From Calvatia gigantea (Eukaryota; Basidiomycota; Agaricomycetes; Agaricales; Lycoperdaceae), in contig JACAAK010000062.1 of NCBI GenBank assembly GCA_025093985.1, positions 1 to 27,232 of the forward strand: a DNA stretch of 27,232 nucleotides, in the 5' to 3' direction. Under the pieces are notes generated by a model. The model made no database searches. It saw nothing but the letters and a program-made list of their open reading frames with translations, and was not told the origin of the DNA. A program made the position numbers and the translations under genes. Every line of letters starts with the position of its first letter. Position 1 is the first letter of the stretch. Of this stretch, positions 1 through 9,100 are shown piece after piece.

Positions 1-266
1 ATGAGGGCTTTTTCTTTAAAAACCTTTAAAAACCGGGCCTTTACAACTAATTTAGGAAACTTCAAATTCCTAGCAGGTTATAAACCCTAAGTTACTTTTA
101 ATTTGGTTTTAAAAACTTTTTTTTCCACAAGGAACAACCTTGGGACGCAGTGACTTTAAAATTCTGGCAAGGCGCCCTTATGGGGCTCCAAGCCGGCCCG
201 AAATTAATTTAAAACCGGGGGATCTTGCCCTTTGGGGGAAAGATCCGGCCTTGGAAAGAACCAACA
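1..266 (+). mobile_element. LTR1 copy 1 (partial, noisy), 3' part of an LTR
   Basis: A degraded LTR of the family seen cleanly at 19770-20391 and 25866-26491. Matching landmarks in order are a TATA-like tataaaccctaa at 79-90, aacaaccttgggacgcagtg near 133-152, and gatccggcc near 242-250 (clean copies have gatccgggcccgg). The upstream U3 part lies outside the window or is too noisy to align. The 3' edge is estimated from the position of the clean LTR end, so it is good to about 10 bases. Homopolymer-rich spelling suggests poor base quality on top of real divergence. Confidence 0.7.
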
Positions 267-990
267 AAAAAAAACCCCCTTTTTCTTTAATCCCCTCCCG
301 GGCCCCGCTATTCGTCCTTTTTAGAACCCCGTAATAGGTTAAGAAAGTAATTGGGGCCAATTGTTTTCCTCTGGCCAAACCAAAAAAAGGCCCCCTTGTT
401 TTCCCGGGAAAGAAAGTCCCAAACCCCCCTTTTCCCACTCGAAGAATTCCAAACCAACCAATTCCATTCCTATACTCCCCCCCAAAAAAACAACCAAAGG
501 ATTCCATTTTGAAAGGATTTATACCCCACCACTAGAAAACCAAACTTAGAAAACTACTAGGAAAACCACACCGAAACCGAAAAAAAAAAGGGAAATTCCA
601 TTTGCCGATGCCCAAAGGTCCAAAGAGACGCCACAGACAAATCCAGCCTTCCCCCAATTGGATGAAAACCACCAACATTTCCTTAAGGACGGAAACAAGG
701 AGGTTCCCCCAACCACTAATTCCAGTATCCCCAAACCGGGAAACCCTTTTAAAACACCCAACACCCAATAAATCCCGGGGTTGAATACAAACAAATTTTC
801 AAAATCGACAGCCCCACTAAAGTCACAAACAAGAAACCATCCACTTGTCCACCAAAAAGGGACAAACTCCCAACGGACTGAGAAGAAACTATGGAAGACC
901 CCCAAGGTGAAAGTAGGCACCCTTACACATCTAAAAGAAAATCACCAGGTTCATTCACCTGAACAGGATGAAAGACCTAAAATCCCCTAG
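267..990 (+). pseudogene. Leader and gag-position block of unit 1 (broken)
   Basis: This stretch follows LTR1 copy 1. It contains two landmarks found in the same order after other LTR1 copies: a 'ggatttat...accactagaaaacc' segment near 515-545, and a 'cccggggttgaatacaaacaa' segment near 773-795. Counterparts of the second lie near 7157, 8863 and 20873, so this is the 5' internal part of the element, where gag should start. Two short overlapping frames (602-784 and 781-990) are rich in Lys, Pro, Thr and Asn, but no capsid motif is clear. It is broken by stops and noisy; gag is inferred from position and shared blocks only. Confidence 0.45.
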
Positions 991-1820
991 CAGACTCCTT
1001 CCATTCATCCCTAAGAACAGATCAAAGATTAATCAAGACTAAGCCCAAAATGTGGACAGGAACAAACCCGCTTTCAACTTGGAAGTCATAAAAGCTGGAA
1101 AACCAAGATTTAACAAACAATATCACTGGGGATTTAAAATAGGATTAGTGAAGGAAAAAGGAAACACGTTCCCACCAATGAACTCAAAGCCAAGCTCATG
1201 AATTCAACCGTAACTCAGGCCTTCCAGATTGAGAAAGATCTTCCGAACTATTGCAAAGAGAATTGTGAATCTATGGTTTGCATTCAATAACAATGAACCA
1301 AGGAAACAGTAGGTTCCAAATTGACACATCATCAATTATGTTTCAAAGAACAAATGACTTTAAACAGAAGAACCCATGTGGAGTAAAGGATGGACTAGAT
1401 TGAAATAACCAAAAAATCTAAATGGTAAGCTGCCAGTCCGAAACTCAGCAAAAGGGAGACGTTCCTGGCCTAGCAACTCTACCGATATTTCATCAAAAAC
1501 TTCGCAAAATCAACCATTACAAACTCGTGCAATCAATGCAAGATCAAAACTCCAGAAGCCATGCAAACCTTAAAACCTATACACATCGTTTAACCCTACA
1601 CACACAAGGACAATCGATAATTGATTATCAATTACAATTAGAGTGCTGTATCACTCAGGAGGGCAAGCGGCACCCAAAGCTATGAAGCTATCAGCGGAAA
1701 AACTACAACTTATGCAACAAGTGCGAAATCCTGCCCGAAGTGGAAAGACCTCTAGACTGAAGAAAGTTTAACGCCGACAAAATAATTCTAGAACCAAAAT
1801 CAGGGGAAAAAAGATGGCCT
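991..1820 (+). pseudogene. Possible gag capsid remnant
   Basis: A fairly clean, A-rich stretch between the gag-position block and the noisy region beyond 1830. The longest frame, 1422-1685 (87 codons), contains Q-G-Q-S-I-I-D-Y followed by L-Q-L near 1608-1640. This loosely resembles the 'QG-x(5)-Y-x(2)-F/L' segment of Ty3/gypsy capsid proteins. The match is short and I would not call it without the context of an LTR element. No start codon or full domain can be assigned. Confidence 0.25.
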
Positions 1821-3429
1821 ATGTTAGGGTATGATCAACGTAAATGTGGAAAAAAAATACGGGACTTATTGTTGTCCACCAAAAGAAGGAAAAAAGAAAA
1901 ATGACCTATTAAAATTGGAAAAAAAACAAGAGACACAGTTTTATGGAGAATTTTTTAAAAAATTTTTAAAAACCCGAAAAAGCCCCACACAAGACAAACT
2001 CAACGTTAAAAAAACCGGTTAAATAGAGGGCAAAATTTTTCAGACAAAAAATGAAATCCCCCCGACCCAAAAAACAGAAAAGCTGGAAATAAAATCCCCG
2101 ATGCAGGAACCCAGGAGATAAAAATGGAATAATAACCCGGGAATGGGGGCCAAAATGAAAAAGATGTAAAAAGGTCTGAGGTCCCGCCGAGGAAAAAAAA
2201 GCTAGAATAAAACCCCCTAAAAAATTTACCCCCCCTTCCAAAAGGGGCCCTTAAAAATAATTAATATTACCCTAAAGGAAAAAATTGATATGTAATAATC
2301 GTTTACAAAATAATAAAGTGACAACAAAAGGGGTTTTTAAAAAATGAAAGGGTCTTAAGTAAATGGAAGTTTTACCGAAATCTAATACCAGGACCCCCTT
2401 CCATAGAAATTTAAAAAAAAAATATTAAAGAAAGGAAGAAGAAATTCCATGGTATACCCCAAAAAATGGGCCGAAATGTTACAATTAACCCCCATAAACC
2501 CCCAAAAAATCCCCCGGGGTTTTTCACAAGAAAATTATGAAAGAAGGATGGCACCCCCCAAACGAAACTAAAAAAAAAAAAAGAACCCAAACCCCAACCC
2601 CACCCCCCCAACACAACTCCCACCGGGAAAGGACAGAAAAACCCCAGAAGATTCCCCCCAAGGGAAAGGAAAGGCCCCCCCCCCTCCCCCCCCCCCAAAA
2701 ACTCCACCCTTTATTAGCCTTTTTCCCGGAAGAAAGGGGGAATCAAAACATGACCCACCTTCAATTTTTAGGAAACAGGAAATTAAAAAAAGGAAAAAAA
2801 TTTAGGAAAAAACCCCCCTTTAAAATGGGGAGTGTCAAAAACTTTGAAAGAACCCAAGATTTCAACCAACCAATCAATTGTTCCCCCTTAGGTAAGGAAA
2901 AGCCATTTGGGAACAATCTACAAAAGGAATTCCCAGCCCAAAACCCCTTTAGAAATCTACCCCAGGAAATTTTCAAATTTGAAACACTTCACCCCTGAAA
3001 CAAACATGGGAAACAATGGACGAATTGAACAAAAAAAACCCGCAGCAAAACTTGTTCCAAGCCGCATCATCAGGTTCAAACAAAAGCATTTTGAACAAAA
3101 AACAGGTAAACCAATTGCAAGAAATTGGATAGAAAAAAAGGAACCCCAAAATTGTGAAGGATCCAGAGCGAAACCCCAAAAGGGAGAAGTCCTAGCTTCC
3201 CCAAACCCAATACCCAAACCCCGCCCAACCAACCTACCCCAAATCGCCAAACAAATTTAATGGAACCAACACAAAACAGGCGAACCTAAACCCCAGAATC
3301 CTTGGAAAAACTACCCAAGACAAGGACATCAGGGAAAAAAGTTGATGACGATACAATTAAATGTGTATTTACGGGGGCAAGTGGCCCCAAAGCCCCAAAT
3401 CATAAGGGTTCCCCCAAAATTTAAAAAAA
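1821..3429. other. Noisy internal sequence of unit 1, no gene assigned
   Basis: About 1.6 kb dominated by runs of A, C and G (for example 2570-2700). By position it should hold the end of gag, protease and reverse transcriptase, because RNase H follows at 3430. No catalytic motif can be read with confidence. A weak Q-D-F near 2858 might be a trace of the RT 'QDYR' motif, but the surrounding residues do not fit. The long frames here (for example 2537-2998) are low-complexity Lys/Pro strings produced by homopolymers. Confidence 0.5.
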
Positions 3430-4337
3430 TTATACAAGGTCCAATATCCACCCTGAAGGAAACCTACCTGCTAGATGCTGAAGAAAAGTTTGAAATCTGG
3501 ACCGACTATGAAAACTTAAAATACTACTGAGAACCACAAAAACTGAACAGATGACAAGCTTGATGGTACCTATGCTTACAGGACTATGACTTCACACTGT
3601 GACACATGCCTGGAAAAACAAATACAAAGGCCGACTTATTGTCCTGAATCCACCAATTACCAGAAGGACAAGAAGACAAGCTAGTCACCATGATCTGAGA
3701 AAGTTGGCTACAAACAGGAAACATAGATGACACAGTACTCTTATGTGCAGAATTGTTCCTCAAGCCAACATTCTTAGAATAGATCCAGAACAAGCCCCAG
3801 CACAAGACAATATCTCAAGAATTAGAAACCAGGTTCAACTCAAGGAGCTGGAATTCTAAGACAAAATATATCCCACCTGACCAATTTGAGAAGAAGTTCT
3901 GGCACAACACAATACCCGATGCAGGCACCCAGTCAGCATAAAAATGCTAATAACCGGATACGTGGCAACAAGAGAAAAGACTAAAAGGACATCAGGATCC
4001 AACTCAAAAACAAGTAGAATACACCACCTATCACCACTTCCTCGAAAAAAGGGCCTTGGAAGAAATCAGCATTGAATTACCGCTCAGAATCGGAAGGAAA
4101 GATGTAATCCATCAAGAGTTTACAAGATGATGACCAAGACAACAACAGGTTTCATCCAGATCGTAAGTCAAAGATTTAGGAGTACATAATTACCAAAAGG
4201 GCTAAGTCGAAACCCGGTCGCATCAGAAATTACAAAGAGTTTCCAAAAAACTAGAATAAAACCATGGACTACCCACACAAACAATGGCAAAGAATGCTTA
4301 ACATCCTGGATAATATACCGATACGTTCACCTACAGT
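3430..4337 (+). pseudogene. Ty3/gypsy pol relic: RNase H C-terminal half, integrase zinc-binding and catalytic core
   Basis: One frame (phase of 3342) runs from about 3430 to 4112. It encodes FEIWTDYENLKYY at 3490-3527, the hallmark of Ty3/gypsy RNase H, then H-M-P-G-K-T-N-T-K-A-D-L-L-S at 3603-3644, the RNase H/linker junction. A degraded integrase zinc-binding region follows (3870-4020), then E-E-I-S-I-E with G-R-K-D-V-I near 4060-4108, the start of the catalytic core. There the usual Asp reads as Glu. A shift near 4112 moves the match to another frame: R-V-Y-K-M-M-T-K-T-T-T (4115-4147), then L-S-R-N-P-V-A-S-E (about 4204-4230), where the second catalytic Asp is missing, then T-H-T-N-N-G-K-E-C near 4278-4300. 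In-frame stops are TGA at 3528, 3552, 3561, 3600, 3645 and 3696, TAG at 3780, and TAA at 3939, 3948 and 3951. It ends abruptly at the R2 repeat. Clearly inactive. Confidence 0.85.
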
Positions 4338-4338
4338 A

Positions 4339-4359
4339 AGGGACAAAACCGTTCCAATG
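4339..4359 (+). repeat. R2 left inverted arm
   Basis: Reads agggacaaaac then cgttccaatg. Its reverse complement occurs at 4520-4540 with one mismatch. The 160-base spacer (4360-4519) starts TGTTTTGAACTT if the last TG is included, which resembles the TGTTACGAACTT start of LTR1. Eroded versions of both arms can be found in the other R2 copies. Confidence 0.85.
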
Positions 4360-4519
4360 TTTTGAACTTCTCAGAAGATCAGCTCATATCTCAAGGACTA
4401 CTGTGGCTGTGCACTTCCTAATTTAATTGTAGATAGTCCAGTATCTTATCTAATCATATGCAAAGTATGATTATGTAATCCTTTGTTTGGGGAGTTATTA
4501 ATTAATTAATATTTTAAGT

Positions 4520-4540
4520 CATTGGAACAGTTTTGTCCCT
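4520..4540 (-). repeat. R2 right inverted arm
   Basis: Reads cattggaacag then ttttgtccct, the reverse complement of 4339-4359 with one mismatch. The pair could form a long hairpin in RNA or be terminal repeats of a small mobile unit. Homology among copies continues past this arm, which favours an internal inverted repeat over a true element end. Confidence 0.85.
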
Positions 4541-4593
4541 CTTCAATTACCATAGTTTCGTTGACTAATCACTTAAAGTAATCCCTCCTCAGA

Positions 4594-4601
4594 TATATAA
4601 A
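4594..4601 (+). promoter_or_regulatory. TATA box of R2 copy 1
   Basis: TATATAAA, about 20 bases upstream of a cttccttatctttgctc block shared with LTR1. Its placement mirrors the TATATAAACC of the LTR1 copies, so it is the likely core promoter of the R2 LTR. Confidence 0.5.
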
Positions 4602-4800
4602 TCTATACTTGTTGTCTAACCTTCCTTATCTTTGCTCTTCTACAAACAAAACCTTACCGGACAAAAACTTCTCACAAGGGGGCCCTTTACTGGGGAGCGA
4701 TCCCAACCTCAAAAGTCAAACTTTCAAATCTTGGGCAACTTAACCTCTCCCTTGGGGGAAACCCCCTTCTAATCGCCATAAAATGAAAACCCCACCTCCC

Positions 4801-5389
4801 TTTTCCCGTTTCAACACTCCCCTTTTAGGGCCCGCTTTGCCAACCGCAGACTAGAAGCGGAATAAGGGTTAGAAGGGAAACGCCAAACTTTCTGTCCTGA
4901 AAAAATTTGGGGGGAAGAAGCGGGCCCCGGGGACCGGAAAGGGTTTTTAAAAGAAAAGGGAAAAACTCCCTTTTCAATTGGGAAGGGGGTTTATAAAACA
5001 AACTGAATATAATGAAAAACAATTTAAAAAAAGGAGATCTGGGTTATTCTTGGGGGGAAAAGGGGTTTCCCAAATGAAGGAAAGGGTCTACCTTTTTTTC
5101 AAATTTTGGGGGGGAAAATAAAAACATAGGGGAAAGAAAAGGGAAGGGCCCCCCGGGCAATGACCCCAAACCGAGCAAAAAAGGTCAAAAACAAGAGTCG
5201 GGAATTAGGCCCCCCTCCCAACCAATCCCCCAAAAATTTTTTAAAAGGGGAACCCCAAATCGTCCAAATGCAACCAAATCGGCCAACCTCAAGACCCCAT
5301 GAACACCCAACAAAATTTTCCTCCAACAAGGCTACATCAAAAATATGACTTTAAAAGGATTCCCAACTGTACAACCGGGGCCTAAAATG
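4801..5389. other. Noisy stretch after R2 copy 1, no gene
   Basis: Homopolymer-dominated sequence with mixed A/G and C runs. It may contain the rest of the R2 insertion and the re-entry into integrase, but no boundary or target duplication can be read. The opposing frames at 5099-5329 (-) and 5160-5348 (+) overlap one another and look like nothing known. Confidence 0.5.
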
Positions 5390-5640
5390 GGAAACTAACG
5401 CGGAAATTGACACCAAAATTGTCCAAATCTGACAAACTTTGGAAAACCATTCCCAGGCCAAAAAAGTTATGAACCACCCTTAAAACAACTTTCTAGAAAC
5501 CCTTTGGAAAAACCCGAAGGACTTAAGGATATCAACATGATGAGAAACCCCAAGACGAAAGTGATTGGAAATTTTTCCGATAAGAAAATTCGATTTTTGC
5601 TTTAAAGGGAATGGGGGCCAAAATCTTAAAAAATTTCCTC
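5390..5640 (+). pseudogene. Possible integrase C-terminal remnant of unit 1
   Basis: Translation across about 5409-5520 gives I-D-T-K-I-V-Q-I, then S-Q-A-K-K-V-M-N-H-P and N-P-K-D-L-R, separated by stops. This loosely resembles the helical segment of fungal Ty3/gypsy integrases (alternating Lys, Ala, Met and Gln, then 'NP-x-x-L') that precedes the GPY/F module. It would make R2 copy 1 an insertion between the integrase catalytic core and its C-terminus. The stretch is noisy and the match is tentative. Confidence 0.3.
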
Positions 5641-6111
5641 GCAAAAAGCATAATTTTTCCCACAAACCAACAAACCCAAAAAATCCCAAAAAAATGTTGT
5701 AGCCCAGGAAATTCATCTCCTAATTTAAAACACCTCGGACTCCACGAAAATAAAATATCAAATCCCCAAGGGGGGAACCCCAAAGAAAGGATCAAAAGGA
5801 AGGTGAATTGAACGCTTAATTGTGGAAACAATGAATTAAAGGTCAGGGAAATAACCGGCCCAGGACAAAAAAACCCAAATAAATTTGACCTCAAAGTTCA
5901 AATGGCCAAAAATAAATTTTATTAACGTAAAATCCAAAGGAACAATAATTTAAATCCCTGGAAAAATTGAATTAAACCCCCAAAGGGACCAAGTGACTTC
6001 AAGATAAATGAACTAAGACTTACTGATGTACTTATACTAAAAGATCCAGTAGATTCAAGATTCAATAATAGATAGAACAAAATTCGGATATCATAAAATC
6101 CAAGAATAGAA
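5641..6111. other. 3' internal end of unit 1, no gene, includes pre-LTR block
   Basis: No coding motif is seen. The final 40 bases (near aaaattcggatatcataaaatcc) weakly resemble the block before the LTR1 copies at 19770 and 25866 (ctatctgcgtaaatttcgg...). It is therefore probably the 3' non-coding end of the retrotransposon. No clear polypurine tract survives. Confidence 0.4.
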
Positions 6112-6613
6112 CAGTTTCGCACTTTCAATTATCCCTCCATCAGTATTAACCTCACGGATTATCTTCTTCTCTGTACCTGCCGTCTTTATTATTATACAGT
6201 CTACACTTTGTTCTTATGATCATTTGATTGTTCCTTTTAGCGTTTCTTTTTCACCATGTATCTCTTTACCCGCTCTCTTGTATATCTATGAGTTCTTCAT
6301 TATTTACCTACCCTTGTCCTTAATACAATTAACCGATATTCTGCCGTCTATCATTTACTCTTAATCTGATTCCTGTTGCAGACATATAAACCCTAGATAC
6401 TTTGTATTACTTTAGGTTTTCTTAACAACTTCCTTATTTGCCATCTGCTCACAGCTATCAACCTTGGAGATTGATGAATTCACTGATTCTCAGAAGCGCA
6501 GCTTATCATTGCGACCAATTTTCACAAAATCTTGACTTAGCAAATACTCCTGGCTTGCTGAAATCCCCTATGGAGCGATCCGGGCCCGATTCGAAGTAAG
6601 GTTAGACTAACTA
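6112..6613 (+). mobile_element. LTR1 copy 2 (complete but diverged)
   Basis: Aligns along its length with the clean LTRs. Landmarks are ccatcagtattaacctcacgg near 6136, tataaaccctag at 6385, actttgtattactttaggtt near 6399, aaatactcctggct near 6541, and gatccgggcccgattcgaagtaagg at about 6578-6602. The terminal TGTTACG/CGTAACA repeats are eroded at both ends, so edges are good to about 5 bases. The palindrome ccgggcccgg of the clean copies reads ccgggcccga here, a G-to-A change at a CpG. This stretch is clean, so the divergence is probably real and the copy is older than those at 19.8 and 25.9 kb. Confidence 0.8.
6384..6390 (+). promoter_or_regulatory. TATA box of LTR1 copy 2
   Basis: ATATAAA followed by ccctag, matching TATATAAACCCTAAG in the clean LTRs. 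The first T of the consensus is C here. Confidence 0.6.
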
Positions 6614-7640
6614 AAATAACCTCCTTCCCTCCCGTTTTTGCGACTCCTCTCTTACGGCAGCTTCTGCCGACACCCTCGTTCAGTTGACGTTGAAAGCCTT
6701 CCGTATGGGTTGAAGATGAACTCGGCCACTGACTTGTTCCTCGCCAATAAGCATTGGAATAGGGGCTTGGTACCACTTCGCCTTTCAACCAATGGAAAGG
6801 AAACGTCCCTACACCTCTTCTCATGCAGACATCATTCCATATCCAACCCACATCATGTCTTACTCCCGCCTAAACAAAGTATACCGAAGGACCTAACCAT
6901 TCTTAGAGGATTTCATTGCCAGTAGAAACCAAACCACAAAAAACCCAATATGAAAATCCGGGGAAAAAAAAGAAATTGCAACCCATTTTCACCCTTCGGG
7001 GAATCCATTAAAGGCAGACGACCCAAAAGAGCCATCCCCTTCCCCCTTGGGAACAAAACCCCCCCAAGCCATTCCTTCCGGCCAACTTATACTGGAAATC
7101 CATTCTTAAATACCTCTGAAAACCCATTTTAACACTCCAACATAATACCCAGTTCCCCGGTTTAACACAAAACCAATTCATCCAAAAAAGGAGGCTACTT
7201 CCCTAAACCCAAAAAAACTTGAAACCCCGAAAACCAGTAGGAGTAAATCCCCCTTTAATTAGCAAAACATAAAGGGCCTCCCCGTAAATGCAAAAACGCC
7301 CTTCCCCCCCTTCCCCCCACAAAATAATGGGATTCCCCGCCCCTTTTTCCCCTTTAAGAGAAGGGGGAAAGGGGACGGCAGTCTCCAGCCATTAAATTTT
7401 AGGGAAAAATGGTTCAAAAAAATTGGCAAAAGGAATTCACGGAAAAAACCCCCATTTAAAACCCTTGGGGCTATCAAAACTATCTGAAAAGTAACTTTTG
7501 GTGAAAGACTCAGTTGCCTGGCCTTTTGGTGAAGGAAAAGGGACCGGTTAACAAAACCAAAACCAATTTGATGGTGGAAAAAATTTTTAGTCTCATTGAG
7601 GAATTGAAATCGAAATTTAAACACTTATAGTAGGAAAAAA
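6614..7640 (+). pseudogene. Leader and gag-position block of unit 2 (broken)
   Basis: Clean to about 6925, then noisy. The frame 6638-6925 covers this stretch but has no recognisable domain. Near 6903-6940, 'agaggatttcattgccagtagaaacc' matches the block near 8569-8590 and, more weakly, 515-545. Near 7157-7175, 'ccccggtttaacacaaaacc' matches 773-795, 8863-8884 and 20873-20895. It is therefore the 5' internal region of the retrotransposon. The opposing frame at 7259-7624 (-) lies in a noisy stretch and is a shadow. Confidence 0.45.
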
Positions 7641-7745
7641 AAAAAACCCCTAAATAAAATTAAAAAAAAGGGCCAAAAAAAAAAATTAATTAAAACCCCA
7701 AAAATAAAAATGAACTTTAAAATTGGAAAAATGATACCAAATTAA

Positions 7746-8060
7746 ACAAAAGGAAAATTCCAATGTTTGAACTTCTAGAAGTCACATTCCCAAAATTTTG
7801 GGGGCCTTCCTAATTTAATAGATATCCAAAAGTTTTTAATCAATTTTAAAAAGAATTTTTTGGGGGTTTAAAAAATAATATTTAAGGATAAAGTTTTCCC
7901 CTTAAATAATCCCATTATATTATAAATCCTTGGCCCTTTAAAAATCTGGAACCCCCGGGGACTTTATTTTTAAAACACTTCTTTCTTTCATCCATCCTTT
8001 TGATCTTCCCATGGGTTTTCTATAAATATATCTCTACATTCCTTAGCCAAAGGCAATATT
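7746..8060 (+). mobile_element. R2 repeat, copy 2 (+)
   Basis: Noisy but alignable to 4339-4610. Matches are ccaatgtttgaacttctagaag near 7760 (copy 1: ccaatgttttgaacttctcagaag), ccttcctaatttaat near 7806, tttttgggggttt near 7857, aataatattta near 7874, gttttcccc near 7893, and cttaaataatcccattatattataaatc, matching the TATA region of copy 1. Arms are eroded. The stretch to about 8060 is T-rich, as expected for an LTR. Confidence 0.6.
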
Positions 8061-8169
8061 AAGTTCTTGGGGCCTTAATAAACCCAAATTTAGCTATCTC
8101 CATTTTAACCCTTTCTTGTTTGGGTTCTTCTTTGGGAAAAACCCTAATTCTTTTCCCCTTTTCCCCCAT
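8061..8169. other. T-rich linker between R2 copy 2 and block X
   Basis: Noisy, T-rich sequence. It may be the 3' part of the R2 LTR, but I cannot align it convincingly to copy 1. Confidence 0.3.
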
Positions 8170-8483
8170 CTCCTTATTTCAAATTCTAAACCTTTAACCC
8201 TTAATTTGTGAAACCCCTCCAACCCCAGGAAAACCCCCCATTTTTCCCACAAACCTTTCTCCAAATCCTTCTTATCTCCTGTTTTTCCTTACCAACCCTT
8301 ACTCCAACCTGTTTGGATCATTTCCCAAAAAACCTTAGCTCCCCCTTTCTACCCACCTTTTCCTCTTGGACACATATTGGGTTTCCCTTGAAAGCCTTCC
8401 CTTTGATTTCCCCCTTTTGTACGCTGGCAATAAATTTTAAGGGGGGGCATTGTCCCTTCCAGGAAGCGAAAAGTATGGCTTAG
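8170..8483 (+). repeat. Block X, copy 1
   Basis: A C/T-rich block whose landmarks recur in the same order at 14460-14600: a cct(c/t)ttggacac segment (8365), gctggcaata (8424), and a g(g/a)ggcattgtc segment (8444). A weaker relative lies at 12600-12890. The frame at 8208-8483 exists, but its residues (mostly Pro, Phe, Leu, Ser) look like a by-product of composition. The function is unknown; it always lies within 300 bases of an R2 copy. Confidence 0.5.
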
Positions 8484-9100
8484 ACGTCAACCTATTCAGG
8501 CACATTAGATTTAAATACTCATTCAGTTCCTAAAACCCCTACATCAATCAAGAATAGACCATTAATTGTTGAGGATTTCTTTGCCAGCATAGATCAATAA
8601 CCAAAACAAAAGCAATCTAGAAAATCCATGGAGTAATTAACCACCGAAATAAGCAAATCGGCAAATCGACATTTTGTACCGATTCGATATTCCATGCAAG
8701 AACCCAAGCACATCCAGAGCCGAACCGTTCCCAATCGATCAAAACCCACATATTCATCCATCCTAAGAGACAAAGTACAACTTCTCGCATCCTAGATAAT
8801 CTGCTTCCAATTATCCTCAATCAGAAGACCCATCCTTATATCCTCCAAACCTCAATCCTATCCCGGGTTTAACACAAGAACAATTATCCAATCGAGCAGG
8901 AACTTCCACTCCAAACAAACTAACAAATAATCACCATCCGACAACCCCACCTCGTAGGAGTACAAATCCCATTTGGAATTGATAGAACCTGGAAAGATAC
9001 CCTAGAGTCCAAGGCCACCCTACCTCGACTCCATATGAAAAACCCAAGCCAAAGTCTTCACTCGTCACTCAACCATAAGAAAGAGGAGTAGAATTGCTCC
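8484..9100 (+). pseudogene. Second gag-position block of unit 2 (duplicate of 6.9-7.3 kb)
   Basis: A clean stretch. 'ttgaggatttctttgccagc' at about 8569 matches 6906-6922. 'atcctccaaac' then 'tatcccgggtttaacacaag' (8841-8880) matches 7157 and 20826-20895, and 'cgtaggagtacaaatccc' near 8953 matches 'agtaggagtaaatcccc' near 7236. The same 5' internal segment thus occurs twice in this unit, about 1.7 kb apart, with R2 copy 2 and block X between. No complete frame survives and no domain can be named. Confidence 0.45.

Larger units (their letters stand above)
4339..4800 (+). mobile_element. R2 repeat, copy 1 (LTR-like, with internal inverted arms and TATA box)
   Basis: Starts two bases after the integrase relic stops being recognisable. 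The first 202 bases (4339-4540) are bounded by 21-base inverted arms. Next comes a block shared with other R2 copies (around tttcgttgactaatca), then a TATATAAA at 4594-4601. From 4621, cttccttatctttgctc repeats a stretch just downstream of the TATA box in LTR1, and agcgatcc near 4697 also has an LTR1 counterpart. R2 copy 1 therefore looks like an LTR whose 5' half differs from LTR1 and whose 3' half is related to it. The 3' limit is uncertain because the sequence turns noisy beyond about 4660. Confidence 0.6.

Noticed and set aside
2537..2998. 153-codon plus frame, Lys/Pro-rich
   Set aside because: It is made largely of homopolymer A and C runs in a noisy stretch. A nuclear or DNA-binding protein cannot be argued from such composition.
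3339..3360. Val-Asp-Asp-Asp reading near 3342 as an RT active site (YxDD)
   Set aside because: It lies only about 150 bases before the RNase H motif, whereas the RT active site should be several hundred bases upstream. The context does not match.
3584..3805. Minus-strand frame of 73 codons
   Set aside because: It lies antisense to the clear RNase H/linker relic on the plus strand.
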